This document shows positions 6,880 to 14,689 of a stretch of DNA of 62,381 nt, piece after piece. The position numbers were made by a program, and so were the translations under genes. How positions within the stretch are numbered: position 1 is the stretch's first letter; every line of letters begins with the position of its first letter. The DNA comes from an uncultured Pseudomonadota bacterium (GTDB lineage Bacteria; Pseudomonadota; Alphaproteobacteria; RF32; CAG-239): NCBI GenBank assembly GCA_949297185.1, contig CASFRM010000008.1:1-62381 (forward strand), read 5' to 3'. The notes under the pieces are model-generated. The model ran no database searches and had not been told where the DNA came from. It saw only the letters and a program-made list of their open reading frames with translations.

Positions 6880-7783
6880 ATAATCCTAACAATGAATGAC
6901 TAAAGGATTGGGCATCAAATTCTTGCAGATCATCTATCCCCTCACCCACTCCGATATAGTATATAGGAACTTTAGTCTCATGAGCTACGGCAACCAAAAT
7001 TCCTCCCTTGGCCGTGCCGTCAAGCTTATTCATTATTACACCGTTTACTCCGCAAATTTCTTTGAAGGTTTTGACTTGGTCAAGCACATTTTGACCTCCT
7101 GTGGCATCAACACATAGTAAGGTATGGTGCGGAGCTTGAGGAATAACCTTTTTGATAACTCTTACAATTTTTTTCAATTCTTCGGCCAAATCCGCCTTAT
7201 TTTGCAAACGCCCAGCCGTGTCTATAAACACCAACTCATCACTGTTTTTAATAGCTGCATTCAAACCGTCATAGCACAAGCCGGCTGCATCACAACCAGA
7301 TGCTCCGCTGTATACCTTTATATTGTTTCTGTCGCCCCAAACTTTTAACTGCTCAACGGCAGCCGCACGAAATGTATCGCCGGCAATAAAGCTAATTTGC
7401 TTTCCCTTAAATTTGTGTGCTAATTTGCCGATTGTAGTGGTTTTGCCAGCGCCGTTAACACCGACCAACAAAACTACTTGCGGTGTTTCGTTTGAAAACA
7501 CAAGTTCTTGTTGGCATGGTTTTAGTATTGTGCAAATTTCATCGGCCAGCTTTTGCTTAATTGCTACTATATCGGCTTCTTTATCAACTTTTTGCGATGA
7601 AAATTTTTTAATTATTTCTGTTGTTGCTTGATACCCCATATCGGCAAGCAGCAAGATTTCTTCTAAATCTTCGATGGTGGCTGCATCTATTTTTTTGCCG
7701 GAAAAGATATCGCTGATACCACCGCTTATCTTGTCAGATGTTTTTTTCAAACCTCCGGTTAATTTGCCAAACCAGTTAATCAT
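6878..7783 (-). CDS. ftsY: Signal recognition particle receptor FtsY
   Basis: FtsY is the GTPase receptor that docks SRP-ribosome complexes at the membrane. At 301 residues it is the short form, lacking the long acidic A domain. The NG domain is complete: N-domain helices (residues ~1-90), P-loop GVNGAGKTT (108-116), DTFRAAAVEQL (136-146), DTAGR, and TKLDGTAKGG near the C-terminus. The N-terminus MINWFGKLTGGLKK is a likely amphipathic membrane-targeting helix. The gene overlaps the end of mtaB by 8 bases, and mtaB-ftsY is a common alphaproteobacterial pairing. Confidence 0.95.
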   Translation of the reverse strand: MINWFGKLTGGLKKTSDKISGGISDIFSGKKIDAATIEDLEEILLLADMGYQATTEIIKKFSSQKVDKEADIVAIKQKLADEICTILKPCQQELVFSNETPQVVLLVGVNGAGKTTTIGKLAHKFKGKQISFIAGDTFRAAAVEQLKVWGDRNNIKVYSGASGCDAAGLCYDGLNAAIKNSDELVFIDTAGRLQNKADLAEELKKIVRVIKKVIPQAPHHTLLCVDATGGQNVLDQVKTFKEICGVNGVIMNKLDGTAKGGILVAVAHETKVPIYYIGVGEGIDDLQEFDAQSFSHSLLGL

Positions 7784-8819
7784 TTATCTCTTCTCCTTCC
7801 TGACGAAGAATATTGGCTCTGTTTCGTCTTTCTTCGACCGGAACTTGAGGCATTAAAGCCGCAGGTGTTCCGGGGCGTTCGGAATATGGAAATACATGCA
7901 ATTTGGTAATACCGGCTTCTCTTACCAATTTTACCGTATTTAGAAACTGCTCTCTTGTTTCGGTCGGAAAACCGCAAATAAAGTCGGCTCCGAAACTTGC
8001 GTCCGGACGAACAGCTTTAATCTTATGACACAAATTTATGACATCTTCGCGACTATGGCGGCGACGCATTCTTTTTAGAATCATATTGTCTCCGGACTGA
8101 ACCGAAAAATGAAAATGCGAAGCTATATTCGGATAGCTCTTCACCAACTCTACAAAATCATCGTCTATGGCGGCGGGGTCCAGCGAGCCAAACTGCAAAG
8201 ATGGAATCTCGGGTATTTGCTCTAAAATATTTTTAACCAGCTCACTAAAAGATGGTTTGTATGAGCAAATATCAACTCCGGTCAAACATATTTCGGCAAA
8301 GCCTTCGGCCAATAAAGTGCGAATCTGGGTGATTATATCCGATTGCGGAACCGAACGATTGTTGCCTCTGGCAAACGGGACTATACAATAAGTACATCTG
8401 TGGTCACAACCTTGCTGGATTTGAACAAAAGCCCTCTGTCTGCCTTCAAATCCGGTGATAATATAGTCGTCATAGCCGTCATATGAAAATATGTCGCCGA
8501 CAATTGTTTTTTCACTCAATGGTTGGGACAAATATTCAGCAATATTCCTCTTCTCTTTATTGCCCAGAATTAAATCTACTTCAGGCATCTCAGCGAATTT
8601 TTGTGCAGAAACCTGAGCCGCACATCCGGTTACAACGATTTTACTATCTGGATTTTCGCGGGCCAGTTTACGCACCATTTGACGGCACTGCCTTTCGGCT
8701 TCGGCCGTTACCGCACAGGTGTTAACAACTATCACATTGTCAACATGCGATAGTTTTTCTTTTATTACCTCTGACTCATAAGAATTCATTCGGCAACCGA
8801 ATGTGATTACTTTTACCAT
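7776..8819 (-). CDS. mtaB: tRNA ms2t6A37 methylthiotransferase MtaB, C-terminally short
   Basis: MtaB is a radical-SAM methylthiotransferase converting t6A37 to ms2t6A37 in ANN-decoding tRNAs. The N-terminal UPF0004 cluster Cys9, Cys35 and Cys66 and the radical-SAM cluster C138-x3-C142-x2-C145 (QGCDHRCTYCIVP) are intact, so two 4Fe-4S clusters are predicted. The enzyme is 347 residues, about 60-80 shorter than usual. It stops at ...RNRANILRQEGEEIND, right after the radical-SAM barrel, and so lacks the C-terminal TRAM-like RNA-binding domain. The stop overlaps the ftsY start by 8 bases. Truncation by a deletion that joined it to ftsY is possible. Confidence 0.85.
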   Translation of the reverse strand: MVKVITFGCRMNSYESEVIKEKLSHVDNVIVVNTCAVTAEAERQCRQMVRKLARENPDSKIVVTGCAAQVSAQKFAEMPEVDLILGNKEKRNIAEYLSQPLSEKTIVGDIFSYDGYDDYIITGFEGRQRAFVQIQQGCDHRCTYCIVPFARGNNRSVPQSDIITQIRTLLAEGFAEICLTGVDICSYKPSFSELVKNILEQIPEIPSLQFGSLDPAAIDDDFVELVKSYPNIASHFHFSVQSGDNMILKRMRRRHSREDVINLCHKIKAVRPDASFGADFICGFPTETREQFLNTVKLVREAGITKLHVFPYSERPGTPAALMPQVPVEERRNRANILRQEGEEIND

Positions 8820-8963
8820 ATATAAAAACCCATTAATTTACTTGCCTAAAATATATGCATATTTTTATTTGCAACGCAAGAGTTAAAACCAAAATTATAA
8901 ATTTATTAATATTTTGCAACTATATTCTTAAGCAATCGTTTTGATAAAAATAGGAGAGACTTT

Positions 8964-9773
8964 ATGAATTATAAATTAGTTACTTCGGTTGCGGCTGTTG
9001 CCATGTTGGCTTGTTCTAATGCTTTTGCTTATGGCGATATTACCGCTCCTTTGTATTTACCGGAAGATATGGAAACTCTTTCTAACACGTCGGTTGCATA
9101 TGAAAGAACAAAGTTTGATGATGACGGCGTAAAAGAAGATTTAATTGTCAGAGAAAATTTGATGATGGGAATCGGTAATAATACCGCTGTTTCTTTCACT
9201 TTAGGAAATCGTTTTAACACCAAGTGGTTGACCAACCAAGAATATAATAACGAACACAACTTTGATTATGAAGTCGGTGTAAAGAAAAACATGAGTCTTT
9301 ATAACGATTTGATGATGCAGGTTGGTGCTTCTTACTATACATATAGTCCGAGAAGTTGGTATGGTCACAGTAGCGAGGCTAAAAACAGAATCCGTGCCGA
9401 ATACGGCAACACTCGTTGGTATAAAGAGCTACGCGGTGAAGTTAAACTGGCTAAAGAATTGGAAAACGGTTTGACCCCTTATGCCGGTTTTGCCGTAAAC
9501 GGAAATATCGATAGCAGTGACAGAGATTTGTATTACACGGCAATGGCCGCTGTTCATAAAAATGAGTATAATTTTGCTTTTGATGCAGGGTTGCGTTATG
9601 AATTTCAGTTCGGTGATGATGTAAATGCTTGGTTTATGCAGGCTTCGGCTGATTATTTCTTGACCGACAATGTGACTTTCGGGGCATTTGCCGATTATCA
9701 ATTTGCCGACAACTCAGATGTTGAGGTTGATTACGGATACACTACAGAGCTTAGATTTAAGGTGTTGTTCTAA
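8964..9773 (+). CDS. Predicted outer-membrane beta-barrel protein
   Basis: The 269-residue product starts with a Sec signal peptide (MNYKLVTSVAAVAMLACSNAFA, cleaved after AFA). The rest alternates polar and hydrophobic residues in strand-length segments rich in Tyr/Phe/Asn, such as FAFDAGLRYEFQF, AWFMQASADYFL and VTFGAFADYQFADN, and ends in the aromatic residue Phe (...LRFKVLF). That is the usual C-terminal signal for BAM-dependent insertion. The family cannot be named; a 10-12-strand barrel would fit. AGGAGAG precedes the ATG. The gene has its own upstream region and a strong terminator, so it is probably monocistronic and well expressed. Confidence 0.7.
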   Translation: MNYKLVTSVAAVAMLACSNAFAYGDITAPLYLPEDMETLSNTSVAYERTKFDDDGVKEDLIVRENLMMGIGNNTAVSFTLGNRFNTKWLTNQEYNNEHNFDYEVGVKKNMSLYNDLMMQVGASYYTYSPRSWYGHSSEAKNRIRAEYGNTRWYKELRGEVKLAKELENGLTPYAGFAVNGNIDSSDRDLYYTAMAAVHKNEYNFAFDAGLRYEFQFGDDVNAWFMQASADYFLTDNVTFGAFADYQFADNSDVEVDYGYTTELRFKVLF

Positions 9774-9780
9774 AAAATTA

Positions 9781-9806
9781 AGCCCCGCAAACCGCGGGGC
9801 TTTTTC
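9781..9806. terminator. Strong terminator after the barrel protein
   Basis: AGCCCCGC-AAACC-GCGGGGCT followed by TTTTTC on the plus strand. It is also close to the ldh stop on the other strand. Confidence 0.9.
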
Positions 9807-9810
9807 TTGA

Positions 9811-10755
9811 TTATTTTCCTATCATTGCTAAAGCATCATCAGAGAATTTTTTCATCTTTTCGACACTTTCTTTTAGCTGTTTATTTTCATCAGCGTCAAG
9901 AATAGGATACAAAACATCATGAACACCTCTTTTACCGATTACGGTCGGCATTGAAATGCAGACATCTTTAACACCGGCAACTTCTGAATGATGCGAAGAT
10001 ACGGTCAAAACTGCATATTCATTGGTGGTGATTGCCTGACATATACGGCAAATGGCTCCGGCAATTCCATAGAATGTTGCGCCCTTGCCGTTGATGATTT
10101 TGTAAGCAGCATTGCGGACATCATCATCTATTTTAGCTTTTACTTCAGCTGTCAATGGCTTGCCCAAATCTTCGGCAATTTTAGCCAAAGGCAATGTGCC
10201 GCTGTCACCGTTTGACCAGCATAAAACTTCGCTGTCGCCGTGCTCGCCCAAGACATTGGCGTGAATCGATTTCGGAGATACACCTAAGTGGTAACCAAGG
10301 TCGGTACGGAAGCGAGCAGTATCCAAAACTGTACCACTACCGATTACTCTCTCTTTGGGGAAGCCGGATAACTTTAAGGCAACTTCGGTCATGATGTCTA
10401 CCGGATTTGTTGCAATCAACAATGTTGTTTCCGGTGCGTTAGCAACAATTTGCGGAATGATATCGGAAAATATCTTAACATTGCGACCAAGCAAATCAAT
10501 ACGGGTTTCTCCGGGTTTTTGATTAGCTCCGGCGGTTACAATAACGACCTCGCAGCCAGCCAAATCTTTGTAAGTTCCTGATTTTACCTTATTTGCATAG
10601 GCAAAAGGTGCAGCATGGGCTATATCTGCGGCCTCAGCCCAGGCTTTATCTTCATTCATGTCAATTAGAGTAATTTTACGAGCAACCCCTCTCATCATAA
10701 GGGCAAATGCCGTGGCGGCCCCTACAGAACCGGCTCCGATTATTCCTACCTTCAT
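9811..10755 (-). CDS. ldh: L-lactate dehydrogenase
   Basis: This NAD-dependent 2-hydroxyacid dehydrogenase has a Rossmann motif GAGSVGAATA (residues 7-16), Asp32, catalytic Arg85 in the mobile loop and the proton-relay His in GEHGDSE. The loop reads AGANQKPGETR with Gln79 at the specificity position, where malate dehydrogenases have Arg. I therefore call lactate rather than malate dehydrogenase. At 314 residues it is full length. It would reoxidise NADH by reducing pyruvate, so it points to fermentative metabolism. A GAGGAG site precedes the start. It stands alone between two terminators. Confidence 0.88.
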   Translation of the reverse strand: MKVGIIGAGSVGAATAFALMMRGVARKITLIDMNEDKAWAEAADIAHAAPFAYANKVKSGTYKDLAGCEVVIVTAGANQKPGETRIDLLGRNVKIFSDIIPQIVANAPETTLLIATNPVDIMTEVALKLSGFPKERVIGSGTVLDTARFRTDLGYHLGVSPKSIHANVLGEHGDSEVLCWSNGDSGTLPLAKIAEDLGKPLTAEVKAKIDDDVRNAAYKIINGKGATFYGIAGAICRICQAITTNEYAVLTVSSHHSEVAGVKDVCISMPTVIGKRGVHDVLYPILDADENKQLKESVEKMKKFSDDALAMIGK

Positions 10756-10803
10756 TTATTTTCTCCTCTTTCTACTGTCTTCTTATAAAATAGCAACAAA
10801 CGC

Positions 10804-10838
10804 AAAAAAAACAACCCCCTGCACCTTACAGAGGGTTG
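10804..10838 (-). terminator. Terminator of the small acidic protein gene
   Basis: On the minus strand, CAACCC..CTG..CAG..GGGTTG is followed by TTTTTTTTG. It separates the small acidic gene from ldh. Confidence 0.85.
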
Positions 10839-10852
10839 CTGCCATAATAAAA

Positions 10853-11107
10853 TTATTCTTCTACTACGGTTTCATCCTCATCAGATGTTGCTTCAGGATT
10901 TTCTTCAACAACATCAACAGATTCCATAGCTTCTTCGCCAGAGGGTTCTTCGTCAACAACCACTACTTCCTCTGCAACAACATTGCCCGAAGCATCGGTT
11001 ACTACTGCTGCTTCTTCGGCTACAGTGGCCGGCTCATTATTTTTGAGCAGCATTGACAAGCCCAACAAAACTACTAAAACCAAAACAACATACAATACTT
11101 TTTTCAT
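10853..11107 (-). CDS. Small single-span membrane protein with acidic tail
   Basis: The 84-residue product has one N-terminal hydrophobic segment (MKKVLYVVLVLVVLLGLSMLL) with no signal-peptidase site, so it is probably an N-in anchor. About 60 residues follow that are almost entirely Glu, Asp, Val, Ala and Ser; the tail carries more than twenty acidic residues and no Lys or Arg. A GGAGGG ribosome binding site and its own terminator mark it as a real gene. I do not recognise it. The tail would be disordered and periplasmic; a role in cation binding or charge screening would be a guess. Confidence 0.6.
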   Translation of the reverse strand: MKKVLYVVLVLVVLLGLSMLLKNNEPATVAEEAAVVTDASGNVVAEEVVVVDEEPSGEEAMESVDVVEENPEATSDEDETVVEE

Positions 11108-11403
11108 TTAAGAGACCCTCCTTAATATGTAAATGTCTGTGTTTAAATTAAGCGTTGTGTAGTGCTTTGTCAACAGCATTTACGGTTTATTGTACTATTT
11201 TGTGAGTTTGCGAATCTGTTAAACGCTAAGTTTACCACCTAATATTTTTATTGCTTTTTCAATGCGATAGACACAAAATCGAGCAAATATTGTGCGTTTT
11301 GTGCAAATAATGCTTGTCAAATTAAATAAAATAGTGCTAACTATCTCCGAACGACCTTGTAAGAGGTTTTGTTAATTGTTTTAATTTTTTTGAGGTTTAC
11401 ATT
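11108..11403. promoter_or_regulatory. Divergent intergenic region with a candidate acpP promoter
   Basis: These 296 bases lie between two divergent genes. TTGTCA at 11314-11319 and TAACTA at 11338-11343 are spaced by 18 bases and would start a transcript about 55 bases before acpP. A second repeated element (TTGTGCGTTTTGTGCAAATAA) overlaps the upstream part. No ORF is seen. Confidence 0.4.
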
Positions 11404-11610
11404 ATGACTGATACAGCAAATCGCGTTAAGAAAATCGTTGCAGAGCATCTTGGCGTTGAAGAATCTAAAGATTTGGGCGCAGATAGTTTGGATACAGTAG
11501 AATTGGTTATGGCTTTCGAAGAAGAATTCGGTTGCGAAATTCCTGATGAAGCCGCTGAAAAAATTCTTACCGTTAAAGATGCTATCGACTATCTTTCAAA
11601 GAATGCTTAA
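11404..11610 (+). CDS. acpP: Acyl carrier protein with a shortened loop
   Basis: ACP carries growing acyl chains on a 4'-phosphopantetheine attached to the Ser of DSL; here [18 protein letters not shown] places it at Ser28. Helices II-IV match bacterial ACP closely. The protein is 68 residues rather than about 78. The loop between helix I and the DSL motif reads [14 protein letters not shown], lacking roughly ten residues (typically VTENASFIDD or similar). The next gene is mltG, whereas acpP is normally followed by fabF, and fabD/fabG are not upstream. An assembly deletion in frame is possible but would have to be exactly a multiple of three. Confidence 0.9.
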   Translation: MTDTANRVKKIVAEHLGVEESKDLGADSLDTVELVMAFEEEFGCEIPDEAAEKILTVKDAIDYLSKNA

Positions 11611-11636
11611 GTCTCAATGGCTTTAGGAAAGTTGGT

Positions 11637-11676
11637 GAAACTCGCCTGATTTTATCGGCGAGTTTCATTTGTTTTT
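11637..11676 (+). terminator. Terminator of acpP
   Basis: GAAACTCGCC and GGCGAGTTTC form a perfect 10-bp stem followed by ATTTGTTTTT. Confidence 0.85.
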
Positions 11677-11709
11677 ATATCAATTATTTTCGAATCGCAC
11701 CGACACAAA

Positions 11710-12660
11710 ATGAAAAAACTTGCTTTTGTTTGTATTGTACTTCTTATATCTTGCGGAATTGCTCTTAATTCTTGGTTCTATTCTCCAATCTCATTGGACG
11801 ATAATTCTTACCTCTTGATCGAAAAAGGTGATTCAACCGCCGCTGTCGCCAGAAAATTAAACGAAAATAAGGTAATAAACAAGCCTTGGTTGTTTAAGCT
11901 GTCTGCCAGAATCGCAGGACTTGATAAAAAACTTAAAACCGGTGAATATCTTTTTAGCGGGAATGTTTCAATGAAACAAGTGTTGGATAAACTGGCGAAC
12001 GGCGAAGTGATTTATCGCAAAATCACTCTGCCTGAAGGTCTTACCTCGGCTCAAATGGTCACAATAATCAACGAAGAACCTCTTTTGAGCGGAGAAATTA
12101 CCGAGGTAATCAAGGAAGGCGAATTGTTGCCGGAAACATATTCTTTTGTGCGCGGAGAACCGAAAAATAATATTGTGCTCAGAGCTAAAAAGGCCATGAG
12201 AGAATTTGCCGAAAATCAGTGGAATGCAAGAGATGAGATCGTACCTGTAAAAAATATCAACCAACTCATTATACTTGCCTCAATTATTGAAAAAGAAACA
12301 GCTCTTGAAAACGAACGCGGGTTAGTGGCTTCGGTATTTGTCAACCGCTTAATTAAGGGAATGAAACTACAAACAGACCCCACGGTAATTTATGCCTTAA
12401 CCAACGGAGAAAAAGAGCTGGGAAGACCTCTGTTTAGAAAAGACTTAAAAACAGACAGTCCATACAATACTTATAAATATTATGGCTTGCCCCCTACACC
12501 GATTTGCAATCCGGGGAAAGCATCTATCGCTGCGGCGGCGAATCCTGAATACTCCAATTATCTCTATTTTGTAGCTGACGGTAACGGAGGGCACAACTTT
12601 GCGACATCTCTTAAAGAGCATAACTCAAATGTTGCAGAATGGAAAAAGTCTAAAAAATAA
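11710..12660 (+). CDS. mltG: Endolytic murein transglycosylase MltG
   Basis: MltG cuts nascent glycan strands and is thought to set their length. The 316-residue protein has one N-terminal membrane anchor (residues 4-24), a LysM-like subdomain (~33-105) and the YceG catalytic domain. The catalytic Glu194 lies in LASIIEKET, and the QTDPTVIYAL and SPYNTYKYYGLPPTPICNPG family blocks are present. Its active site faces the periplasm. In related alphaproteobacteria it follows acpP-fabF; here fabF is absent and the acpP terminator lies in between, so mltG must have its own promoter. No clear Shine-Dalgarno sequence precedes the ATG. Confidence 0.93.
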   Translation: MKKLAFVCIVLLISCGIALNSWFYSPISLDDNSYLLIEKGDSTAAVARKLNENKVINKPWLFKLSARIAGLDKKLKTGEYLFSGNVSMKQVLDKLANGEVIYRKITLPEGLTSAQMVTIINEEPLLSGEITEVIKEGELLPETYSFVRGEPKNNIVLRAKKAMREFAENQWNARDEIVPVKNINQLIILASIIEKETALENERGLVASVFVNRLIKGMKLQTDPTVIYALTNGEKELGRPLFRKDLKTDSPYNTYKYYGLPPTPICNPGKASIAAAANPEYSNYLYFVADGNGGHNFATSLKEHNSNVAEWKKSKK

Positions 12661-12726
12661 TGCTTGCTTATTTGTGATACAACCAATACAATCCATGGTA
12701 ATTACTAATTATTTAATCATAAGCCT

Positions 12727-12897
12727 ATGGATACAAATTTAAGAAAAATGCTGCGTTATATCAGAGGTTGTTTTGCAAGTTCCCCTTTTTACAGATATTA
12801 CGAAGGAAAAGGACAAAAGCTCCCGAACGCAGACAGAAAAACAAAAAAGATGTCTAACTTTCCCAAAAAACATTTTCGTCATGAACAAAAAAAGTAA
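12727..12897 (+). CDS. Small basic ORF upstream of the ACP-like gene
   Basis: A 56-residue frame (MDTNLRKMLRYIRGCFASSP..., ending KKHFRHEQKK) with a strongly basic C-terminal half. It overlaps the next ORF's ATG at 12881 in another frame, so the two could be translationally coupled. No motif is recognisable and no clear ribosome binding site precedes it. It is the only open frame in this stretch that leads smoothly into the ACP-like gene. Confidence 0.35.
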   Translation: MDTNLRKMLRYIRGCFASSPFYRYYEGKGQKLPNADRKTKKMSNFPKKHFRHEQKK

Positions 12898-13105
12898 GCT
12901 TAAAAAGGAACTGATTGCTCTTATATCATCCTTAACAGGGTGTGAAGTAGCTGAGCACACTTTAATAGTTGATTTACCGGTAGATGACGAAAGTGATGAT
13001 TTTGCCATCATGTTGGGTAACTGCTTGGACATTAGCATATTCTCTTGCCAGTCGGCGTTACAATCGTCGCAGACAGTAGGAGAATTTGTGGAAAAAATTA
13101 TTTAA
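12881..13105 (+). CDS. Acyl-carrier-protein-like small protein
   Basis: From ATG 12881 the product is 74 residues. It follows the helical pattern of ACP: a first helix (KKELIALISSLTG), a loop with VDLP, then DDESDDFAIMLGNCLDISI in the place of ACP's [20 protein letters not shown], and a C-terminal QTVGEFVEKII matching TVGDAVDYI. A Ser (Ser38) sits near the expected phosphopantetheine position, but the DSL motif is only DES-DDF, so attachment is uncertain. The resemblance is by pattern, not by strong identity. A longer version from 12773 is possible but has low-complexity, unlikely N-terminal sequence. Confidence 0.45.
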   Translation: MNKKSKLKKELIALISSLTGCEVAEHTLIVDLPVDDESDDFAIMLGNCLDISIFSCQSALQSSQTVGEFVEKII

Positions 13106-13106
13106 T

Positions 13107-13146
13107 AAAAAAGGCTTATCCCATTTGCTAGGATAAGCCTTTTTTG
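13107..13146. terminator. Bidirectional terminator
   Basis: GGCTTATCC and GGATAAGCC form a 9-bp stem extended by A6/T6 on both sides. It serves the ACP-like ORF and the convergent YbjN gene. Confidence 0.9.
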
Positions 13147-13148
13147 TT

Positions 13149-13646
13149 TTAGGCCTGACCTGCCGTTTCCATTATTATGGGGTATAGAGCATCTTTGGGC
13201 TCCATTCCCTTAGTCATTACCACCTTAAAAACAGGGTAGATGCGTTCGCATTCGTTAACGGCTATATCTATCATTTGAGATATTTTATGTTCAAAATATT
13301 CTTCTTCGTAATTTAGGAACACCGAATGCTTAAATACCGGCATATTTTGTTCGCTCCAATAGGAAAAATGTCCGACCCAAAGATTTTCGTTTACCAAAGC
13401 CAAAAGCTCAAAAATTTTGCTGCGATCTTCAAGTTTGTTTTCAATTTCCATCAAACATGACATATGAAGACATTTCATTGAGCTTTCCCAAGCAAAAAAC
13501 AGCAGCATATTGCTCCATTTTCCTTGAACTTCGACAACAACCTCGTTGGCGTTGCGGCGCTCAAGCTCGTATGAGCGAGATGAAAATATGTTTTCAACCA
13601 TATCTATCGGGTTGTTTTGCGGGGCTAAATTCTGAGCCAGTTGCAT
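13149..13646 (-). CDS. YbjN-domain protein
   Basis: The 165-residue protein has the YbjN fold seen in many alphaproteobacteria: an N-terminal beta layer (YELERRNANEVVVEVQGKWSNMLLFFAW), a central helix/strand pair (LHMSCLMEIENKLEDRSKIFELLALVNENLWVGHFSYWSE) and a C-terminal helix (EHKISQMIDIAVNECERIYPVFKVVMTKG). The fold resembles type III secretion chaperones and the protein is expected to be cytoplasmic. Biochemical role unknown; family members influence stress and motility phenotypes in E. coli. GGAGG precedes the ATG. It stands alone. Confidence 0.8.
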   Translation of the reverse strand: MQLAQNLAPQNNPIDMVENIFSSRSYELERRNANEVVVEVQGKWSNMLLFFAWESSMKCLHMSCLMEIENKLEDRSKIFELLALVNENLWVGHFSYWSEQNMPVFKHSVFLNYEEEYFEHKISQMIDIAVNECERIYPVFKVVMTKGMEPKDALYPIIMETAGQA

Positions 13647-13897
13647 TCTGTTTTTTCCTCCATAAACGGTGTGGGCGACATCACTGTCTTAAAGCTTGCA
13701 TTGGGTCAAAAACATTTGCAACCGCCGAGTCGCATTTGTCCACCAATTTTAATCCTGTGGATAATTTGCAGAAGAAAATTTATTTAAAAATCAATAATAT
13801 GAGTCGAAAAAAATTTTTATAATTTTTTAGGTGTGGATATATAATCGTAAATTAATTATTCTTTAATCAATAAAAAACTTTTTTAAGGATGTATTTA

Positions 13898-14689
13898 ATG
13901 ACTGGCTTGCCTTATCCGGAAATTTCTCCGATTGCTTTCAGCTTGGGTATAATTGATATCAGATGGTACTCTCTGGCTTATTTGGCCGGAATTATTGCCG
14001 CGTGGTTTTTGGTGCTTAAGAATAATAAAAAATATGATTTGGGGTACTCATCTCAACAAATCGAAGATTTAGCTTTTTACATTACATTAGGTATAATTTT
14101 GGGCGGAAGAATCGGTTATGCAATGTTCTACGGCGGTGCGGAAATGTGGCTTAAACCGTGGCATTTGCTTGAATTGTGGAAAGGCGGAATGTCGTTTCAC
14201 GGCGGAATCGTCGGAGTGATAGTTGCGGCATATCTATTTGCCAGAAAATATAAATTTCAATTCTTGGCAATTACCGACTTGGTAGCCTTGTACGCTCCAG
14301 TCGGGATATTCTTGGGCAGAATCGCCAATTTTATAAATGATGAATTATGGGGCAGAGTTACCGACGTGCCTTGGGCAGTCAGGTTTCCAAACGGCGGATA
14401 TTTACCAAGACACCCCTCGCAATTATACGAAGCCTGCTTTGAAGGTATTGTGCTTTTTATTATTCTAAACTGCCTATGGAAAATCGCAAAGGTTAGAAAC
14501 AACTCCGGAATCGTTTCGGCACTCTTTGTTATCTTGTATGCAACCTTTAGAATTTTGATGGAACAATTCCGGCAACCTGATGCTCAGCTCGGTTTCTTAA
14601 TCGGCGGACTTACAATGGGACAGTTGTTATCTTTGCCTTTTATTATTGCGGGTGTGGTTGTACTAAATCGTAAGCTAAGAAAAAACTAG
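13898..14689 (+). CDS. lgt: Prolipoprotein diacylglyceryl transferase
   Basis: Lgt adds diacylglycerol from phosphatidylglycerol to the lipobox Cys of prelipoproteins at the inner membrane, the first step for the many lipoproteins in this window. About seven hydrophobic segments are present, with the conserved GGMSFHGGIVG and GRIANFINDELWG signatures that contain the essential His and Arg. I chose ATG 13898 (263 residues) over ATG 13889, because the AAGGA site sits 7 bases before it and immediately abuts the earlier ATG. The convergent GGDEF gene overlaps its stop by 4 bases. Confidence 0.95.
   Translation: MTGLPYPEISPIAFSLGIIDIRWYSLAYLAGIIAAWFLVLKNNKKYDLGYSSQQIEDLAFYITLGIILGGRIGYAMFYGGAEMWLKPWHLLELWKGGMSFHGGIVGVIVAAYLFARKYKFQFLAITDLVALYAPVGIFLGRIANFINDELWGRVTDVPWAVRFPNGGYLPRHPSQLYEACFEGIVLFIILNCLWKIAKVRNNSGIVSALFVILYATFRILMEQFRQPDAQLGFLIGGLTMGQLLSLPFIIAGVVVLNRKLRKN

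Noticed and set aside
9811..10755. Malate dehydrogenase
   Set aside because: The specificity loop has Gln (ANQKPGETR), not Arg, as in lactate dehydrogenases.
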